The notes under the pieces were generated by a model, which was not told the DNA's origin, searched no databases, and saw only the letters and a list, made by a program, of their open reading frames with translations. The translations under genes and the position numbers were made by a program. DNA of 64,000 bases, taken from CADEED01 sp963711635 (GTDB lineage Bacteria; Pseudomonadota; Gammaproteobacteria; Steroidobacterales; Steroidobacteraceae). The DNA lies in the NCBI GenBank assembly GCA_963711635.1, contig CAVQEZ010000005.1:806001-870000 (forward strand), in the 5' to 3' direction. Positions within the stretch are counted from its first letter, which is position 1. Each line of letters starts with the position of its first letter. This document shows positions 26,158-35,965 of this stretch, one piece after another.

Positions 26158-26601
26158 ATGTCAATGAGTGTCGGTTCGCCGGACGAGGAAGAAGGCGCCG
26201 CGATCTCGGAGATCAATACGACTCCGCTCGTGGACATCATGCTCGTGCTGCTCATCATCTTCCTGATCACGGTCCCCGTGATCCAGAAGATGGCGAACGT
26301 CGAGATCCCCAAGGCGGTCAACATTCCCACGCAGACCAAGCCCGAGAACATCACGATCTCGATCGACAAGAAGGGGCAGATCTTCTGGAATGCCGGTGTG
26401 ATGTCGGACAAGCAGGTGTTCTTCCAGCGCATCGTCGCTGAAGCACGCAAGGTGCCGCAGCCGGAATTCCATATTCGCGGCGACCGTGAGGCACGCTGGG
26501 AAGGGGTTGGCCGGGTGATCTTCAATCTGCAACGCGGCGGCATCGTGAAGGTCGGTTTCATCACCGAACCGGATCGCGGCAGCATTCGCGTCACGCGCTA
26601 G
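26158..26601 (+). CDS. exbD: ExbD, first copy
   Basis: ExbD is the single-helix partner of ExbB. The 147-aa protein has the conserved ISEINTTPLVDIMLVLLIIFL segment (residues 16-36), including the proton-path Asp25 in PLVD. The rest is the periplasmic domain. Like the next gene it starts MSMSVG, showing that the two arose by duplication. The final RGSIRVTR and a basic periplasmic region differ from the second copy, so the two ExbD proteins may form a mixed unit with ExbB. Confidence 0.93.
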   Translation: MSMSVGSPDEEEGAAISEINTTPLVDIMLVLLIIFLITVPVIQKMANVEIPKAVNIPTQTKPENITISIDKKGQIFWNAGVMSDKQVFFQRIVAEARKVPQPEFHIRGDREARWEGVGRVIFNLQRGGIVKVGFITEPDRGSIRVTR

Positions 26602-26619
26602 CTTCGAGGTACTTGTTTC

Positions 26620-27042
26620 ATGTCAATGAGTGTTGGAACTTCCGAAGCCGGCGCACCGATGATGGAGATCAATACGACTCCGCTCATCGACGTGATGCTG
26701 GTGCTCATCATCGTGTTGATCATGTCGATTCCCGTCATGACCCACGCGACCAAGCTCGACATGCCGCAAACCAACAATCCGCCGCCGCCGGTTCGTCCGG
26801 AGGTGATCCAGATCGATATCGACTTCGATGGCACGATCGTCTGGAACGGCACGGTGGTCAGCGGTATTCCGCAGCTCGAGAGTTTCTTCCGTTCCGAACG
26901 CGACAAGGAGCCGCAGCCCGAAATTCACCTGCGGCCCGACCGTCGCTCGCGCTACGAGACCACCGCACTGGTCATGGCGGCGGCGCAGCGCAATCGCATG
27001 AAGAAAATGGGCTTCGTGAACATCTCGGAGTTTCGGGACTAA
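26620..27042 (+). CDS. exbD: ExbD, second copy
   Basis: This is the 140-aa paralogue of the upstream exbD. It has MMEINTTPLIDVMLVLIIVLIM with Asp25 conserved, then PPPPVRPEVIQIDIDFDGTIVWNG in the periplasmic domain. It lies 18 bp after the first copy. Double exbD sets are known from TonB systems of Xanthomonadales and relatives, where the second is needed for particular receptors. What the second copy does here cannot be told from sequence. Confidence 0.93.
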   Translation: MSMSVGTSEAGAPMMEINTTPLIDVMLVLIIVLIMSIPVMTHATKLDMPQTNNPPPPVRPEVIQIDIDFDGTIVWNGTVVSGIPQLESFFRSERDKEPQPEIHLRPDRRSRYETTALVMAAAQRNRMKKMGFVNISEFRD

Positions 27043-27176
27043 TCCAAACTCCTGAAACCCTTGAGAAACTTTCCGCCGTCACGGGTATCCAATTTCGTGG
27101 ATGTGTTGACGGTGGGATTACATCGCACCGAGCCGCGGTCCCAAAAACCGCGGCTCCTTTGTAAGGAGCATCGGAA

Positions 27177-28440
27177 GTGCGTAATCGGTTGAATCTGGTG
27201 GCGGCCTGCGCCGCGGTTGGCTTCATGGGAATGGCGTCGACGGCCCTGGCGCAGGATGCCTGCGGCGATCGCAAACTGACCAAGAAGCTCGAGAAGCCGA
27301 TGGATGCCGTGCAAAAGGCACGCGAGGCCAAGGACTGGGCGGGCATGCTCGCCAAGGCCAAGGAAGTCGACGCGGTCCCGGTCGAAAAGACCGAATACGA
27401 CAGGTTCTGGATTCACGAGCTGCAGGGCGTCGCCAGCGCGAATCTCAAGCAATACCCTGAGGCGCTGCGCGAGCTCGACGCGGCCTATAACTCACCCTGC
27501 ATGCCCGAAACCGACAAAGCCGGGCGCATCAAGCTGCTGATGCAGCTGTCCTACCAGAGCAAGGACTATCCCAAGGCCATCGAGTACGGCAAGAAGGCCT
27601 ACGAGAGCAGCGGCGACCCGGAAATCGGCATTTATCTCGGTAACGCCTACTACATCCAGAATGATTTCGAGAACACGCGCGCCACGATGCGCGACGTGAT
27701 CACAAAGATCGAAGCCAGCGGCAAGTCGCCGGACGAACCTTCCTATCGCATCCTGCAGAGCGCCTGCCTGCAGCTGAAGGACAACGACTGCGTGGTCGAG
27801 CAGATCGAAAAGCTCGTCGCGCACTATCCCAAACCCAAGTACTGGCTGGACATGACGGACGCGCTGCTGCGCGCCAGCAAGAGCGACAAGGAGCTGCATC
27901 AACATCCTGCGTCTTGCCGACGGCGTGGGTGCCATGTCCGAGGGCCCGCAGTACATCGAAATGGCGCAGCTGGCCATGGGCCAGGGCCTGCCGGGTGAAG
28001 CCCAGCAGGTGCTCGAAAGGGGCATGCAGAAAGGTGCCTTCACCGTGGCGCGCGACAAGGATCACGCCACCCGTCTGCTGGCCGATGCCAAGACTGCCGT
28101 GACGCTCGACAAGTCGACGCTCGACAAACAGGACGCCTCGGCGCGCGCCAAGCCCACCGGTGACTCGGACGTGAAGCTGGGTGCGGCCTACCTGAGCTAT
28201 GGCGAGAACGAGAAGGCCATCGAGGCGATCAATCGCGGTGTCGCCAAGGGCGGCGTCAAGAATCCGGATGAGGCGGGGCTGCTGCTGGGCATGGCCTACC
28301 TGCGCGCGAACAACAAGCCGGAGGCCGCCAAGGCCTTCCAGTCGGTCACCAAGGACCCGGCGATGGCGCGCATCGCGAAGTTATGGATGCTGAACACGAG
28401 CGGAGCGCCGGCACCAGCCGCCGCGCCCGCTGCGGGCTGA
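27177..28440 (+). pseudogene. Periplasmic TPR-type protein next to the Ton genes, frame broken by one extra base
   Basis: The N-terminal frame starts at GTG 27177 with a signal peptide (GFMGMASTALAQ, cleavage before DACGD) and runs to about 27897; the second frame continues to 28440. The junction is CTG C ATC: dropping one base restores a 420-residue protein, almost the same length as the 421-aa neighbour. Both proteins share KPMxAxQxAxxAK, NSPCMPE, KxYPKAI and a paired Cys segment, and consist of tetratricopeptide-like helix pairs. The tail is Ala/Pro rich (APAPAAAPAAG). Function is unknown; position after exbD suggests a periplasmic partner of TonB. The frame break may be a sequence error. 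Confidence 0.7.
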
Positions 28441-28466
28441 AAACTGAATTCACTCTTACGCGGAGC

Positions 28467-29732
28467 ATGTGCGTGTCAATTCGAAGTCGGCTAGGTATCG
28501 CGATCGCGGCAACGGCAATCCTTGCAGCAGGTTTCAGTGCCCCTGCCATGGCACAGACCGCGGGATGCACCGGCGGCGGCAAGATCAGCAAGACCATCGC
28601 GAAGCCAATGACGGCGGCTCAGGAGGCCATGAAGGCCAAGCGCTGGCAGGAAGTTCTCACGCGCGTGCGCGAGTCCGAAGCGGTGCCGGGCGCCAAGTCG
28701 GCGTTCGATCAGTACTACATGAGCGAATTCCGCGGCTACGCGTACCACAACCTCCGGCAGGACGCCGACGCGGCGCGCGAGCTGGAAAATGCCTTGAACT
28801 CGCCCTGCATGCCCGAGGCGAAAAAGGCGGATCGTTACAAGGCGCTGGTCGGCCTGTACACCTCGCTGAAGAACTACCCCAAGGCCATCGACTACGCCAA
28901 CCGCGGCCTCAGGGTCAGCCGCGATCCGGACCTGCAGGTTGCGCTGGCCCAGGCCTACTACCAGTCGGGCAACAACAAGGAAGCCGCGCGCGTCATGAAC
29001 GAGCTCATGGCGAGCTTCGAGCAGAGCGGCCAGCGTCCCAAGGAGCAGCAGCTGCTGCTGGTGCGTGCGGCATGCGACAAGGCCGGAGACAATGCCTGCG
29101 TGAGCCGGGTGTTCGAGAAGCTGGTGGTCTACTACCCGAAGACTGAGTACTGGCAGAACCTCACCAAGGCGCTGCGCCAGAGTGACGTGGACGACATCCA
29201 GGCCCTGAACGTCATGCGGCTCGCGCTGCAGGTGAACGTGCTCAAGGATCCGGAGCAGTTCAAGGAATTCGCGCAGCTCTCGCTGGAAGAGAAGCTCTCC
29301 TGCGAGGCGCAGACCGTGCTCGAGCAGGGTTTCACGAAGAAGGTTTTCGTCGAACAGCGTGATGTCGACGTGAACAAGCGCCTGCTGGCAGCCGCCCAGA
29401 AGGAAGTTGCCACCGAAAAGGCCGCGCTGGCCAAGAACGAAGCCGCGGCCAAGTCGGCTGCGACAGGCGATGCATTGGTCAAGGTTGGCGCGCAGTACGT
29501 GACCTGCGGCGACGCCGCCAAGGGCACGCAGCTCATCCAGGCCGGCATCGCCAAGGGCGGTATCGCCAAGGGCGACCCAAAGGAAGCCGAGCGCGTCGAC
29601 GAAGCCTACATTCTGCTGGGCTTGGGCCATCTCAAGAACAGCAACAAGGCCGAAGCGGCCAAGGCGTTCAGAGCCGTGAAGCGCGACCCGACGATGGTGC
29701 GTATCGCGAAGCTCTGGCTCCTCAACGCTTAG
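28467..29732 (+). CDS. Periplasmic TPR-type protein, intact paralogue
   Basis: The 421-aa protein starts at ATG 28467 after CGGAG. The signal peptide is LGIAIAATAILAAGFSAPAMAQ with cleavage before TAGC. The rest is a set of TPR-like helix pairs, for example KAKRWQEVLTRVRESEA, NYPKAIDYANRGLRVSRD and NKAEAAKAFRAVKRDP at the end. Conserved Cys pairs (AACDKAGDNAC, SPCMPE, TCGD) could form disulfides in the periplasm. It is a tandem duplicate of the preceding gene. Being last in the tonB-exbBDD unit suggests that it supports TonB-dependent transport, perhaps by organising the complex; this is inference. Confidence 0.75.
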   Translation: MCVSIRSRLGIAIAATAILAAGFSAPAMAQTAGCTGGGKISKTIAKPMTAAQEAMKAKRWQEVLTRVRESEAVPGAKSAFDQYYMSEFRGYAYHNLRQDADAARELENALNSPCMPEAKKADRYKALVGLYTSLKNYPKAIDYANRGLRVSRDPDLQVALAQAYYQSGNNKEAARVMNELMASFEQSGQRPKEQQLLLVRAACDKAGDNACVSRVFEKLVVYYPKTEYWQNLTKALRQSDVDDIQALNVMRLALQVNVLKDPEQFKEFAQLSLEEKLSCEAQTVLEQGFTKKVFVEQRDVDVNKRLLAAAQKEVATEKAALAKNEAAAKSAATGDALVKVGAQYVTCGDAAKGTQLIQAGIAKGGIAKGDPKEAERVDEAYILLGLGHLKNSNKAEAAKAFRAVKRDPTMVRIAKLWLLNA

Positions 29733-29796
29733 TCAGTATCTTCAGGCGCGAGCGCCACTACGGAAAACGCCGCCGAAGCGGCGTCGTCCGAAATGC

Positions 29797-31010
29797 TTAG
29801 ATCACTCCGCTCGCGCGTAGCGCTGCCAGTCTCTCCGCCTCCAGAGCCCAACAGGCCGCGGTACACCTCGTCGTTGTGCTGGCCGAGCTCCGGTGCCGGG
29901 CGTGCGGATGGAGCTGGGTGTCGCCGACAGGCGCGGCGCGACGTTCTGCATGCGCAGAGTGCCGAATTGCGGATGCTCGGTGGTGACGATGGCCTGACGG
30001 GCTGCGTAATGCGGATCCGTCATCATGTCGGCGGCGCGATAGATGAGTCCCGAAGGCACGCCGTGCTTCTCGAGCAGGGCCAGCAACTCGCGCGTGTCCA
30101 GCGTTGCGGTCCAGTTGGCGATCAGCTCATCGAGCTCGCGCTGGTGCGCACCGCGCGCCTGGTGGTCGGCATAGCGCGCATCGCCGCAGAGCTCGGGTGC
30201 CTGCATGGCCTCACACAGCCGCGCGAACACCGTGTCCTGGTTGGCGCCGATCATCACGATGCCATCGCGCGTCGGGTACACATTGGACGGGGCGATGCGC
30301 GGCAGGATGGGGCCGCTGCGCTCGCGCACGTGACCCAGCTGGTCGTATTCGGTGACCAGCGACTCCATCATGTTGAGCACGGATTCGTAGATGGCGGCGT
30401 CGACCACCTGGCCCACGCCGCTGCGTTCGCGGTGGTGCAGGGCGGCCAGCGTTCCCATGCAGGCGTGCACCGCCGCCAGCGAGTCGCCAATGCTGATCCC
30501 CACGCGCGACGGAGGACGATCCGGTTCACCGACGATGTAGCGCAGGCCACCCATGGCCTCGCCGATGCCGCCATAGCCCGCGCGCTGCGCGTACGGACCC
30601 GTCTGACCGTAGCCGGAGACACGCACGAGGATGAGCCGCGGGTTGAGTGCCGCGAGCTCCTGCCAGCCGCAATTCCATTTTTCCAGCGTGCCGGGGCGGA
30701 AGTTCTCGATGACCACATCAGATTTACGCACCAAGTCTTTGAAAAGACTCTGGCCCTCCGCTTGGCGGAGGTCGAGCGTCACGCCCTTCTTGTTACGCCC
30801 GATGACGGGCCACCACACCGATGGCTTATCGCGCGGCTGGGGTCCCCAGTGACGCATCGGGTCCCCCTGGCCGGGTGCCTCGATCTTGATGACCTCGGCC
30901 CCCATGTCTCCCAACAACTGGCCACAGAACGGACCCGCGATGAGGGTGCCGAGCTCCAGTACGCGTAGGTCAGCCAGCGCACCGAGCGCCGCCGTGGGGC
31001 TGTCGTTCAT
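29797..31010 (-). CDS. CaiB/BaiF-type (family III) CoA-transferase, C-terminal frame disturbed
   Basis: Family III CoA-transferases move CoA between carboxylic acids. The start is ATG 31010 (MNDSPTAALG). Motifs are VLELGTLIAGPFCGQLLGDMGAEVIKIE near residues 18-45, with the conserved aspartate expected near residue 165, and NVYPTRDGIVMIGANQD. The last 30 codons are out of frame: one extra base near 29898 breaks TPAPELGQHNDEVYRGLLG and another near 29845 breaks LEAERLAALRASGVI. Removing both gives 403 aa ending at 29797, with a typical family C-terminus. Read straight through, the frame ends at 29802. It is divergent from HMG-CoA lyase. The acid substrate is unknown. Confidence 0.8.
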
Positions 31011-31054
31011 GGCGGCGCGTTGTATCACAGAGTCAGACGTTAGAATTCGCGCCC

Positions 31055-31981
31055 ATGAAACCGACCCCCATCGAGATCGTCGAAGTCGGGCCCCGCGACG
31101 GCCTGCAGAGCGAATCTCAGGTGCTGCCTACTGCCACGAAGGTCGAGTTCATCCGCCGCCTGGTGGCCGCAGGGCTGCGCCGCGTGGAAGTGGCGAGCTT
31201 CGTGAACCCCAAGCGCGTACCGCAGATGGCCGATGCCGAGGCGGTTCTGTCCGCGCTCGCGCCGCTGGCCCATGAGGCGCGCTTCATCGGGCTGGTGCTC
31301 AATCGCAAGGGCTTCGAGCGCGCCCAAACTGCCCGATGCAGTGAAGTGGGCATGGCCATCGCCGTGAGCGAAAGCTTCAGTCAGCGCAACCAGGGCGCGA
31401 GCGTGGATGAGGGCGTGGATGCCTGGCTGGACATCGCGCGCGCGGCGCGCGCCGCGGGTATTCGCGCCCAGATCACCATTTCGACCGCCTTTGGCTGTCC
31501 CTTCGAAGGCGAGGTCCCCATCGACAGGGTGGTGCGCCTGGCGGAGCGGGTTGCCGCCGGACGGCCTGACGAGATTGCCGTGGCCGACACCATCGGCGTC
31601 GCCGTGCCGACGCAGGTGAGCGCGCTCATCGCCGCGCTGCGCTCGGCGCTGCCGCAAATTCGGCTGCGCGCGCATTTTCACAACACCCGCAATACCGGCC
31701 TCGCCAACGCCTATGCGGCCGTGGAGAGCGGCGTCGCGGTACTGGACGCCAGCTGCGGCGGCATCGGCGGCTGTCCGTTTGCGCCCGCCGCCACCGGCAA
31801 CATCCCGACGGAAGATCTGATCTACATGCTGCATCGCATGGGTGTGAATACCGGTGTCGACCTGCCCGCGCTGCTCGACACCAGCCGCTGGCTGCAGCAG
31901 GCGCTGGATCACGCCGTACCCGGCATGCTGGTCAAGGCCGGACTTTTTCCAGTAGTTACGAACCGAACCAAGGAGACATAG
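31055..31981 (+). CDS. mvaB: Hydroxymethylglutaryl-CoA lyase
   Basis: The 308-aa DRE-TIM protein cleaves 3-hydroxy-3-methylglutaryl-CoA to acetoacetate and acetyl-CoA. It has VEVGPRDGLQSE (residues 9-20), the metal-binding HFHNTRNTGLANAY segment near residue 207, and the cysteine loop CGGIGGCPFAPAATGNIPTEDL with the catalytic Cys. HMG-CoA lyase normally works in leucine breakdown. It faces a CoA-transferase across a 44-bp divergent gap, and a peroxiredoxin follows at once. Related acyl-CoA lyases with other substrates cannot be excluded. Confidence 0.88.
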   Translation: MKPTPIEIVEVGPRDGLQSESQVLPTATKVEFIRRLVAAGLRRVEVASFVNPKRVPQMADAEAVLSALAPLAHEARFIGLVLNRKGFERAQTARCSEVGMAIAVSESFSQRNQGASVDEGVDAWLDIARAARAAGIRAQITISTAFGCPFEGEVPIDRVVRLAERVAAGRPDEIAVADTIGVAVPTQVSALIAALRSALPQIRLRAHFHNTRNTGLANAYAAVESGVAVLDASCGGIGGCPFAPAATGNIPTEDLIYMLHRMGVNTGVDLPALLDTSRWLQQALDHAVPGMLVKAGLFPVVTNRTKET

Positions 31982-32464
31982 ATGGCTATCAAGGCTGGCG
32001 ACAAGATGCCCGCGGGCAAATTCAAGGTGATGACCAAGGACGGCCCGCAGGATCTGACCACCGACGAGCTCTTCAAGGGCAAGAAGGTCGTGCTGTTCTC
32101 CGTCCCCGGTGCATTCACGCCCACCTGCGATGCCAAGCACCTGCCGGGCTTCGTCGAAAAGGCCGCCGACATCAAGGCAAAGGGCGTCGACACCATCGCC
32201 TGCATGGCGGTCAACGACGTATTCGTCATGGGCGCCTGGGGCAAGTACTCGAACGTCGGCGACAAGATCACCATGCTGGCCGACGGCAATGGCGAGTACG
32301 CCAAGGCGCTGGGCCTGGAGATGGATGGCAGAGGATTCGGCATGGGCACACGCGGCCAGCGTTTCGCCATCGTGGTGAAGGATGGCGTGGCCACCGACGT
32401 CGAAGTGGAAGCGCCGCGCGAGTTCAAGGTCTCGTCGGCCGACTACATCCTCGGCAAGCTCTGA
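31982..32464 (+). CDS. Peroxiredoxin, Prx5/AhpE type
   Basis: The 160-aa thiol peroxidase reduces peroxides in the cytosol. The peroxidatic Cys is in PGAFTPTCDAKHLPGF (about residue 50) and the TxxC motif is intact. A second Cys (IACMAVND) is near residue 75, so it may act as 1-Cys or atypical 2-Cys enzyme; the Prx5 group commonly uses glutathione or glutaredoxin. The fold ends APREFKVSSADYILGKL. It starts directly after the lyase stop and shares its transcript. Confidence 0.92.
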   Translation: MAIKAGDKMPAGKFKVMTKDGPQDLTTDELFKGKKVVLFSVPGAFTPTCDAKHLPGFVEKAADIKAKGVDTIACMAVNDVFVMGAWGKYSNVGDKITMLADGNGEYAKALGLEMDGRGFGMGTRGQRFAIVVKDGVATDVEVEAPREFKVSSADYILGKL

Positions 32465-33430
32465 TCACTTCCGGCTTTCGACGATCAGCTTTTCCAGTTC
32501 AGGAACGATGTTGAAGAGGTCGCCGACGATTCCAATGTCGGCGACCTCGAATATCGGCGCCTCGGAATCCTTGTTGATGGCGACAATGGTGCGCGCGTCC
32601 TTGATGCCGGTGAGATGCTGAATCGCGCCGGAAATGCCGATGGCGATGTACAGCTCGGGGGCGATGATCTTGCCCGTCTGGCCCACCTGCATGTCGTTCG
32701 GCGCATAGCCGGCATCCACGGCAGCGCGTGAGGCACCCACGGCCGCGCCGATCTTGTCGGCCAGGCTGTAGATGAGTTTGAACGCATCGGCGCTGGCCAG
32801 CGCGCGCCCGCCGGAAATCACCTTGTTGGCGCTCTGCAGGTCGGGCCGGTCGCTGCCAGCCGCCGCCAGCGACACGAAGCGCGTGTGTGAGGGCAGCGCG
32901 GCACTTGCGGCCAGCGTTTCGACCTTGGCCGAACCACCGCTGCCGACGGCTTCGAACGACGCGGTACGAATGGTTGCCACGATTTTCGTGCCGGCGGCAA
33001 CTTCCACGGTGGTGATGGCATTGCCGGCGTAAATCGGACGCTTGAAGCGCACCGCGCTTTCGATGCTCATCACATCCGAGATCTGCGGCGCGTCCAGCAG
33101 TGCCGCGACGCGCGGCATGAGGTCCTTGCCGAAAGTGGTCGAGGGCGCGAACAGATGCGTGAACGGCTTGCCGATGTCGGCGACCTGCGGCGCCAGCGTG
33201 GCGGCGAGCTGATGCTCATTGGCCGCGTGCGTCACTTCGAGCACGCGCGTCACGCCGGCGAGCTGCGCTGCCTGGGCGGCTACCGGCGAATTGCCGCTGG
33301 TGAAAACCGCAACCGCGACTTCCGCGCCCGCGAGCGCCGTGGCGGCCTTGACTGTCTTGGCCGTCGAGACATTGAGCTTGTTGTTCGCATGCTCCGCGAT
33401 TATCAAAATCCGGGTGGGTACCTGTGTCAT
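32465..33430 (-). CDS. etfA: EtfA, electron transfer flavoprotein alpha subunit
   Basis: EtfA binds FAD and, with EtfB, carries electrons from acyl-CoA and other dehydrogenases to the quinone pool through ETF-QO. The 321-aa protein has the C-terminal FAD domain with GGRALASADAF, GASRAAVDAGYAPNDMQVGQTGKIIAPELYIA and ISGAIQHLTGIKDA, a strong family signature. The start ATG at 33430 overlaps the etfB stop. It converges with the peroxiredoxin gene with no spacer between stops. Confidence 0.95.
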   Translation of the reverse strand: MTQVPTRILIIAEHANNKLNVSTAKTVKAATALAGAEVAVAVFTSGNSPVAAQAAQLAGVTRVLEVTHAANEHQLAATLAPQVADIGKPFTHLFAPSTTFGKDLMPRVAALLDAPQISDVMSIESAVRFKRPIYAGNAITTVEVAAGTKIVATIRTASFEAVGSGGSAKVETLAASAALPSHTRFVSLAAAGSDRPDLQSANKVISGGRALASADAFKLIYSLADKIGAAVGASRAAVDAGYAPNDMQVGQTGKIIAPELYIAIGISGAIQHLTGIKDARTIVAINKDSEAPIFEVADIGIVGDLFNIVPELEKLIVESRK

Positions 33431-34191
33431 ACCAGGCCCCGCTTGTGCAGCTCGGTGAACAGCGCGGCCGCGTCCTTCACCATGATGCCGCGCTGGCGCC
33501 CCGCGGGCGCCTCGGTCTTCGTGACCTTGACGCGTATCTCCGGCGTGCTGTCGAGCGTGGCGAGCGGGATGGTTTCCAGCGGTTTGGTCTTGGCCTTCAT
33601 GATCTCGGGCAGCTTCACGAAGCGCGGCTCGTTGAGGCGCAAATCCGTGGTCACCACGGCCGGCAGGTCCACCTCGATGGTCTCGAGGCCGGCATCCACT
33701 TCGCGCGTCACGCGCGCCGTGGCATCGGTGAGCTCGACCTTGGAAGCGAACGTGGCCTGGGGTCTTCCCCACAAGGCCGCCAGCATCTGGCCGGTCTGGT
33801 TGTTGTCGTCATCGATGGCCTGCTTGCCGAGGATGACCAGGAATGGGTTTTCCTTCTCGACGAGCTTGAGCAGCACGCGCGCGGCGGCCAGGGGTTCCAG
33901 CGGGCGATCCGCCACCACGTGCAGCGCGCGTTGCGCGCCCATGGCCAGCGCATTGCGCAGCGTGGCCTGTGCGTCGGCCGGCGCGATGGTGGCGATGACC
34001 ACCTCGTCGGCGCGGCCGCGCTCCTTGATGCGCAGCGCCTCTTCGACGGCGATCTGATCGAACGGGTTGATGCTGAGCTTGACGCCGTCGAGCATCACGC
34101 CCGAGCCGTCAGGCTTCACGCGAATGCGTACGTTGTAGTCGACGACGCGTTTGATTGCGACGAGAATTCGCCGGGGCTGAGAAGTTTCCAT
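33427..34191 (-). CDS. etfB: EtfB, electron transfer flavoprotein beta subunit
   Basis: The 254-aa subunit binds AMP and shapes the FAD site. Signatures are ILVAIKRVVDYNVRIRVKPD, INPFDQIAVEEALRIKE, LVILGKQAIDDDNNQTGQM (the recognition-loop region near residues 120-137) and LNEPRFVKLPEIMKAKTKPLE. It is the first gene of etfBA. It is divergent from the ABC transporter genes. The ETF pair could serve beta-oxidation or branched-chain acyl-CoA oxidation, and a fad gene lies at the right end of the window. Confidence 0.95.
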   Translation of the reverse strand: METSQPRRILVAIKRVVDYNVRIRVKPDGSGVMLDGVKLSINPFDQIAVEEALRIKERGRADEVVIATIAPADAQATLRNALAMGAQRALHVVADRPLEPLAAARVLLKLVEKENPFLVILGKQAIDDDNNQTGQMLAALWGRPQATFASKVELTDATARVTREVDAGLETIEVDLPAVVTTDLRLNEPRFVKLPEIMKAKTKPLETIPLATLDSTPEIRVKVTKTEAPAGRQRGIMVKDAAALFTELHKRGLV

Positions 34192-34243
34192 TGGCGGCGA
34201 GTGTAACGGGAGACGTGGACGTGTTCGATAGGTGCAGCGGCTG

Positions 34244-35167
34244 ATGCTTGCCTACGCACTGCGCCGCATTGTCGGACTGCTGCCGACATTGTTCGTGCTG
34301 GTCACGTTTTCGTTCTTCGTGATCCGTCTCGCGCCCGGAGGTCCGTTCGACCAGGAACAGGGGCTGCCGCCGGCCATTCGCGCCAATCTCGACGCCGCAT
34401 ACGGACTCGATCGTCCATTGCTGGTGCAGTACGGGCGCTATCTTTCGGCGCTGGCGCAGGGCGACCTCGGGCCTTCGTTCCGTTTCCGGGACTTTCGCGT
34501 CACCGAATTGATCGCCAGCGGGCTGCCGCTGTCTCTAACTATCGGGATCGCCGCCGCCGTGCTGGCATTTCTGCTGGGCGTGCCGCTGGGCGCGTATGCG
34601 GCCTGGCGGGCGCACGCGCCGGCCGCGCGCCTGTTGATGGGACTGTCCATGCTGGGTGTGGTTTTGCCGGCCTTCGTGGTCGGGCCGCTGCTGGCGCTGC
34701 TGTTCGGAATCTACTGGCCGATATTTCGCGTCGGCGGCTACGTGCCCGGCGACCCGAGCTACCTGGTGCTGCCGGTGGTGACGCTGGCGTTGCCGGTGGC
34801 GGCCTACGTGGCGCGACTCACGCGCGACAGCATGCGCGAGGTGCTGCGCTCGAACTTCATCCGCACCGCGCGCGCCAAGGGATTGCGCTCCCGCGACGTG
34901 CTCTGGCGACATGCTTTGAGGCCTGCATTGATCCCCGTGGTGAGCTACCTCGGTCCCGCGGTCGCCTTCGTGATCACGGGCTCGCTGGTGGTCGAGTCGG
35001 TGTTTGGGCTGCCGGGATCCGGGCGCTACCTGGTGCAGGGCGCAGTCGATCGCGACTACACGCTGGTCATGGGCATGATCCTGGTCTACGGCGTGTTCAC
35101 GCTGCTCTGCAATCTCGCGGCCGACCTCGTCTACGGCTGGCTCGATCCGCGCGTGCGTACCGAATGA
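34244..35167 (+). CDS. Peptide ABC transporter permease, OppB/DppB type
   Basis: The inner-membrane permease has about six transmembrane helices and the conserved ABC-permease loop beginning RDSMREVLRSNFIRTARAKG. The N-terminal YALRRIVGLLPTLFVLVTFSFFVIRLAPGGPF is typical of OppB. I start at ATG 34244; a GTG four codons earlier (34232) is possible. The C-terminus RVRTE overlaps the start of the next permease gene by four bases. No periplasmic binding protein gene lies nearby, so the substrate (peptide or nickel-type) stays open. Confidence 0.87.
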   Translation: MLAYALRRIVGLLPTLFVLVTFSFFVIRLAPGGPFDQEQGLPPAIRANLDAAYGLDRPLLVQYGRYLSALAQGDLGPSFRFRDFRVTELIASGLPLSLTIGIAAAVLAFLLGVPLGAYAAWRAHAPAARLLMGLSMLGVVLPAFVVGPLLALLFGIYWPIFRVGGYVPGDPSYLVLPVVTLALPVAAYVARLTRDSMREVLRSNFIRTARAKGLRSRDVLWRHALRPALIPVVSYLGPAVAFVITGSLVVESVFGLPGSGRYLVQGAVDRDYTLVMGMILVYGVFTLLCNLAADLVYGWLDPRVRTE

Positions 35168-35965
35168 GGACGGGCGTTCGCGCATCATTCATCGTCCTGG
35201 GCACGCTCGCCGCACTGGCGTTGGCGGCGCCGCTGCTGACGCCCTGGAGTCACGATGCGCTCGACTGGGCACATCTCGCCGCGCCGCCGCAGCTCGAGGC
35301 CGCGCACTGGCTGGGAACGGACCGCCTGGGTCGCGACCTGTTCGCGCGCGGCATGCAGGCGCTGCGGGTTTCGCTGGCGCTGGGTGTTCTCGCGACGCTG
35401 GTCAGCGTGTCGATCGGCGTGACCTGGGGCGCCACCGCCGGGTATCTCGGCGGCCGGATCGACGCGGCCATGATGCGCTTCGTCGACATCGTCTACGCGC
35501 TGCCGTACGTGTTCATCGTCATTATCCTCTCCACTATTTTTCCGCGCGGCAGCCTCGCGGCGCTGTTCATCGCCATCGGCGCGGTGGGCTGGCTGACCAT
35601 GGCGCGCATCGTGCGCGGCCAGACCTTGAGCCTGCGCAAGCGCGAGTTCGTGACCGCGGCCATTGCCGGAGGGGCCGGGACGCCCGCCATCCTCTGGCGG
35701 CACATCGTGCCCAACGTCATCGGTACCGTGATCGCCTACGCCACGCTGACGATTCCGCAGGTGATCCTCTTCGAGAGTTTCCTGAGCTTCCTCGGCCTCG
35801 GAGTGCAGGAGCCCTATGCCAGCCTGGGTAGTTTGATCAACGAAGGCGCGCAGGAAATGGAGTCCTCGCCGTGGATGCTGCTGGTGCCGGCCGTTCTGCT
35901 GACCGTGCTGCTCATGGCCTTCAATTCGCTCGGCGACGGACTGCGGCGGCAATGGGTGGGCGGCG

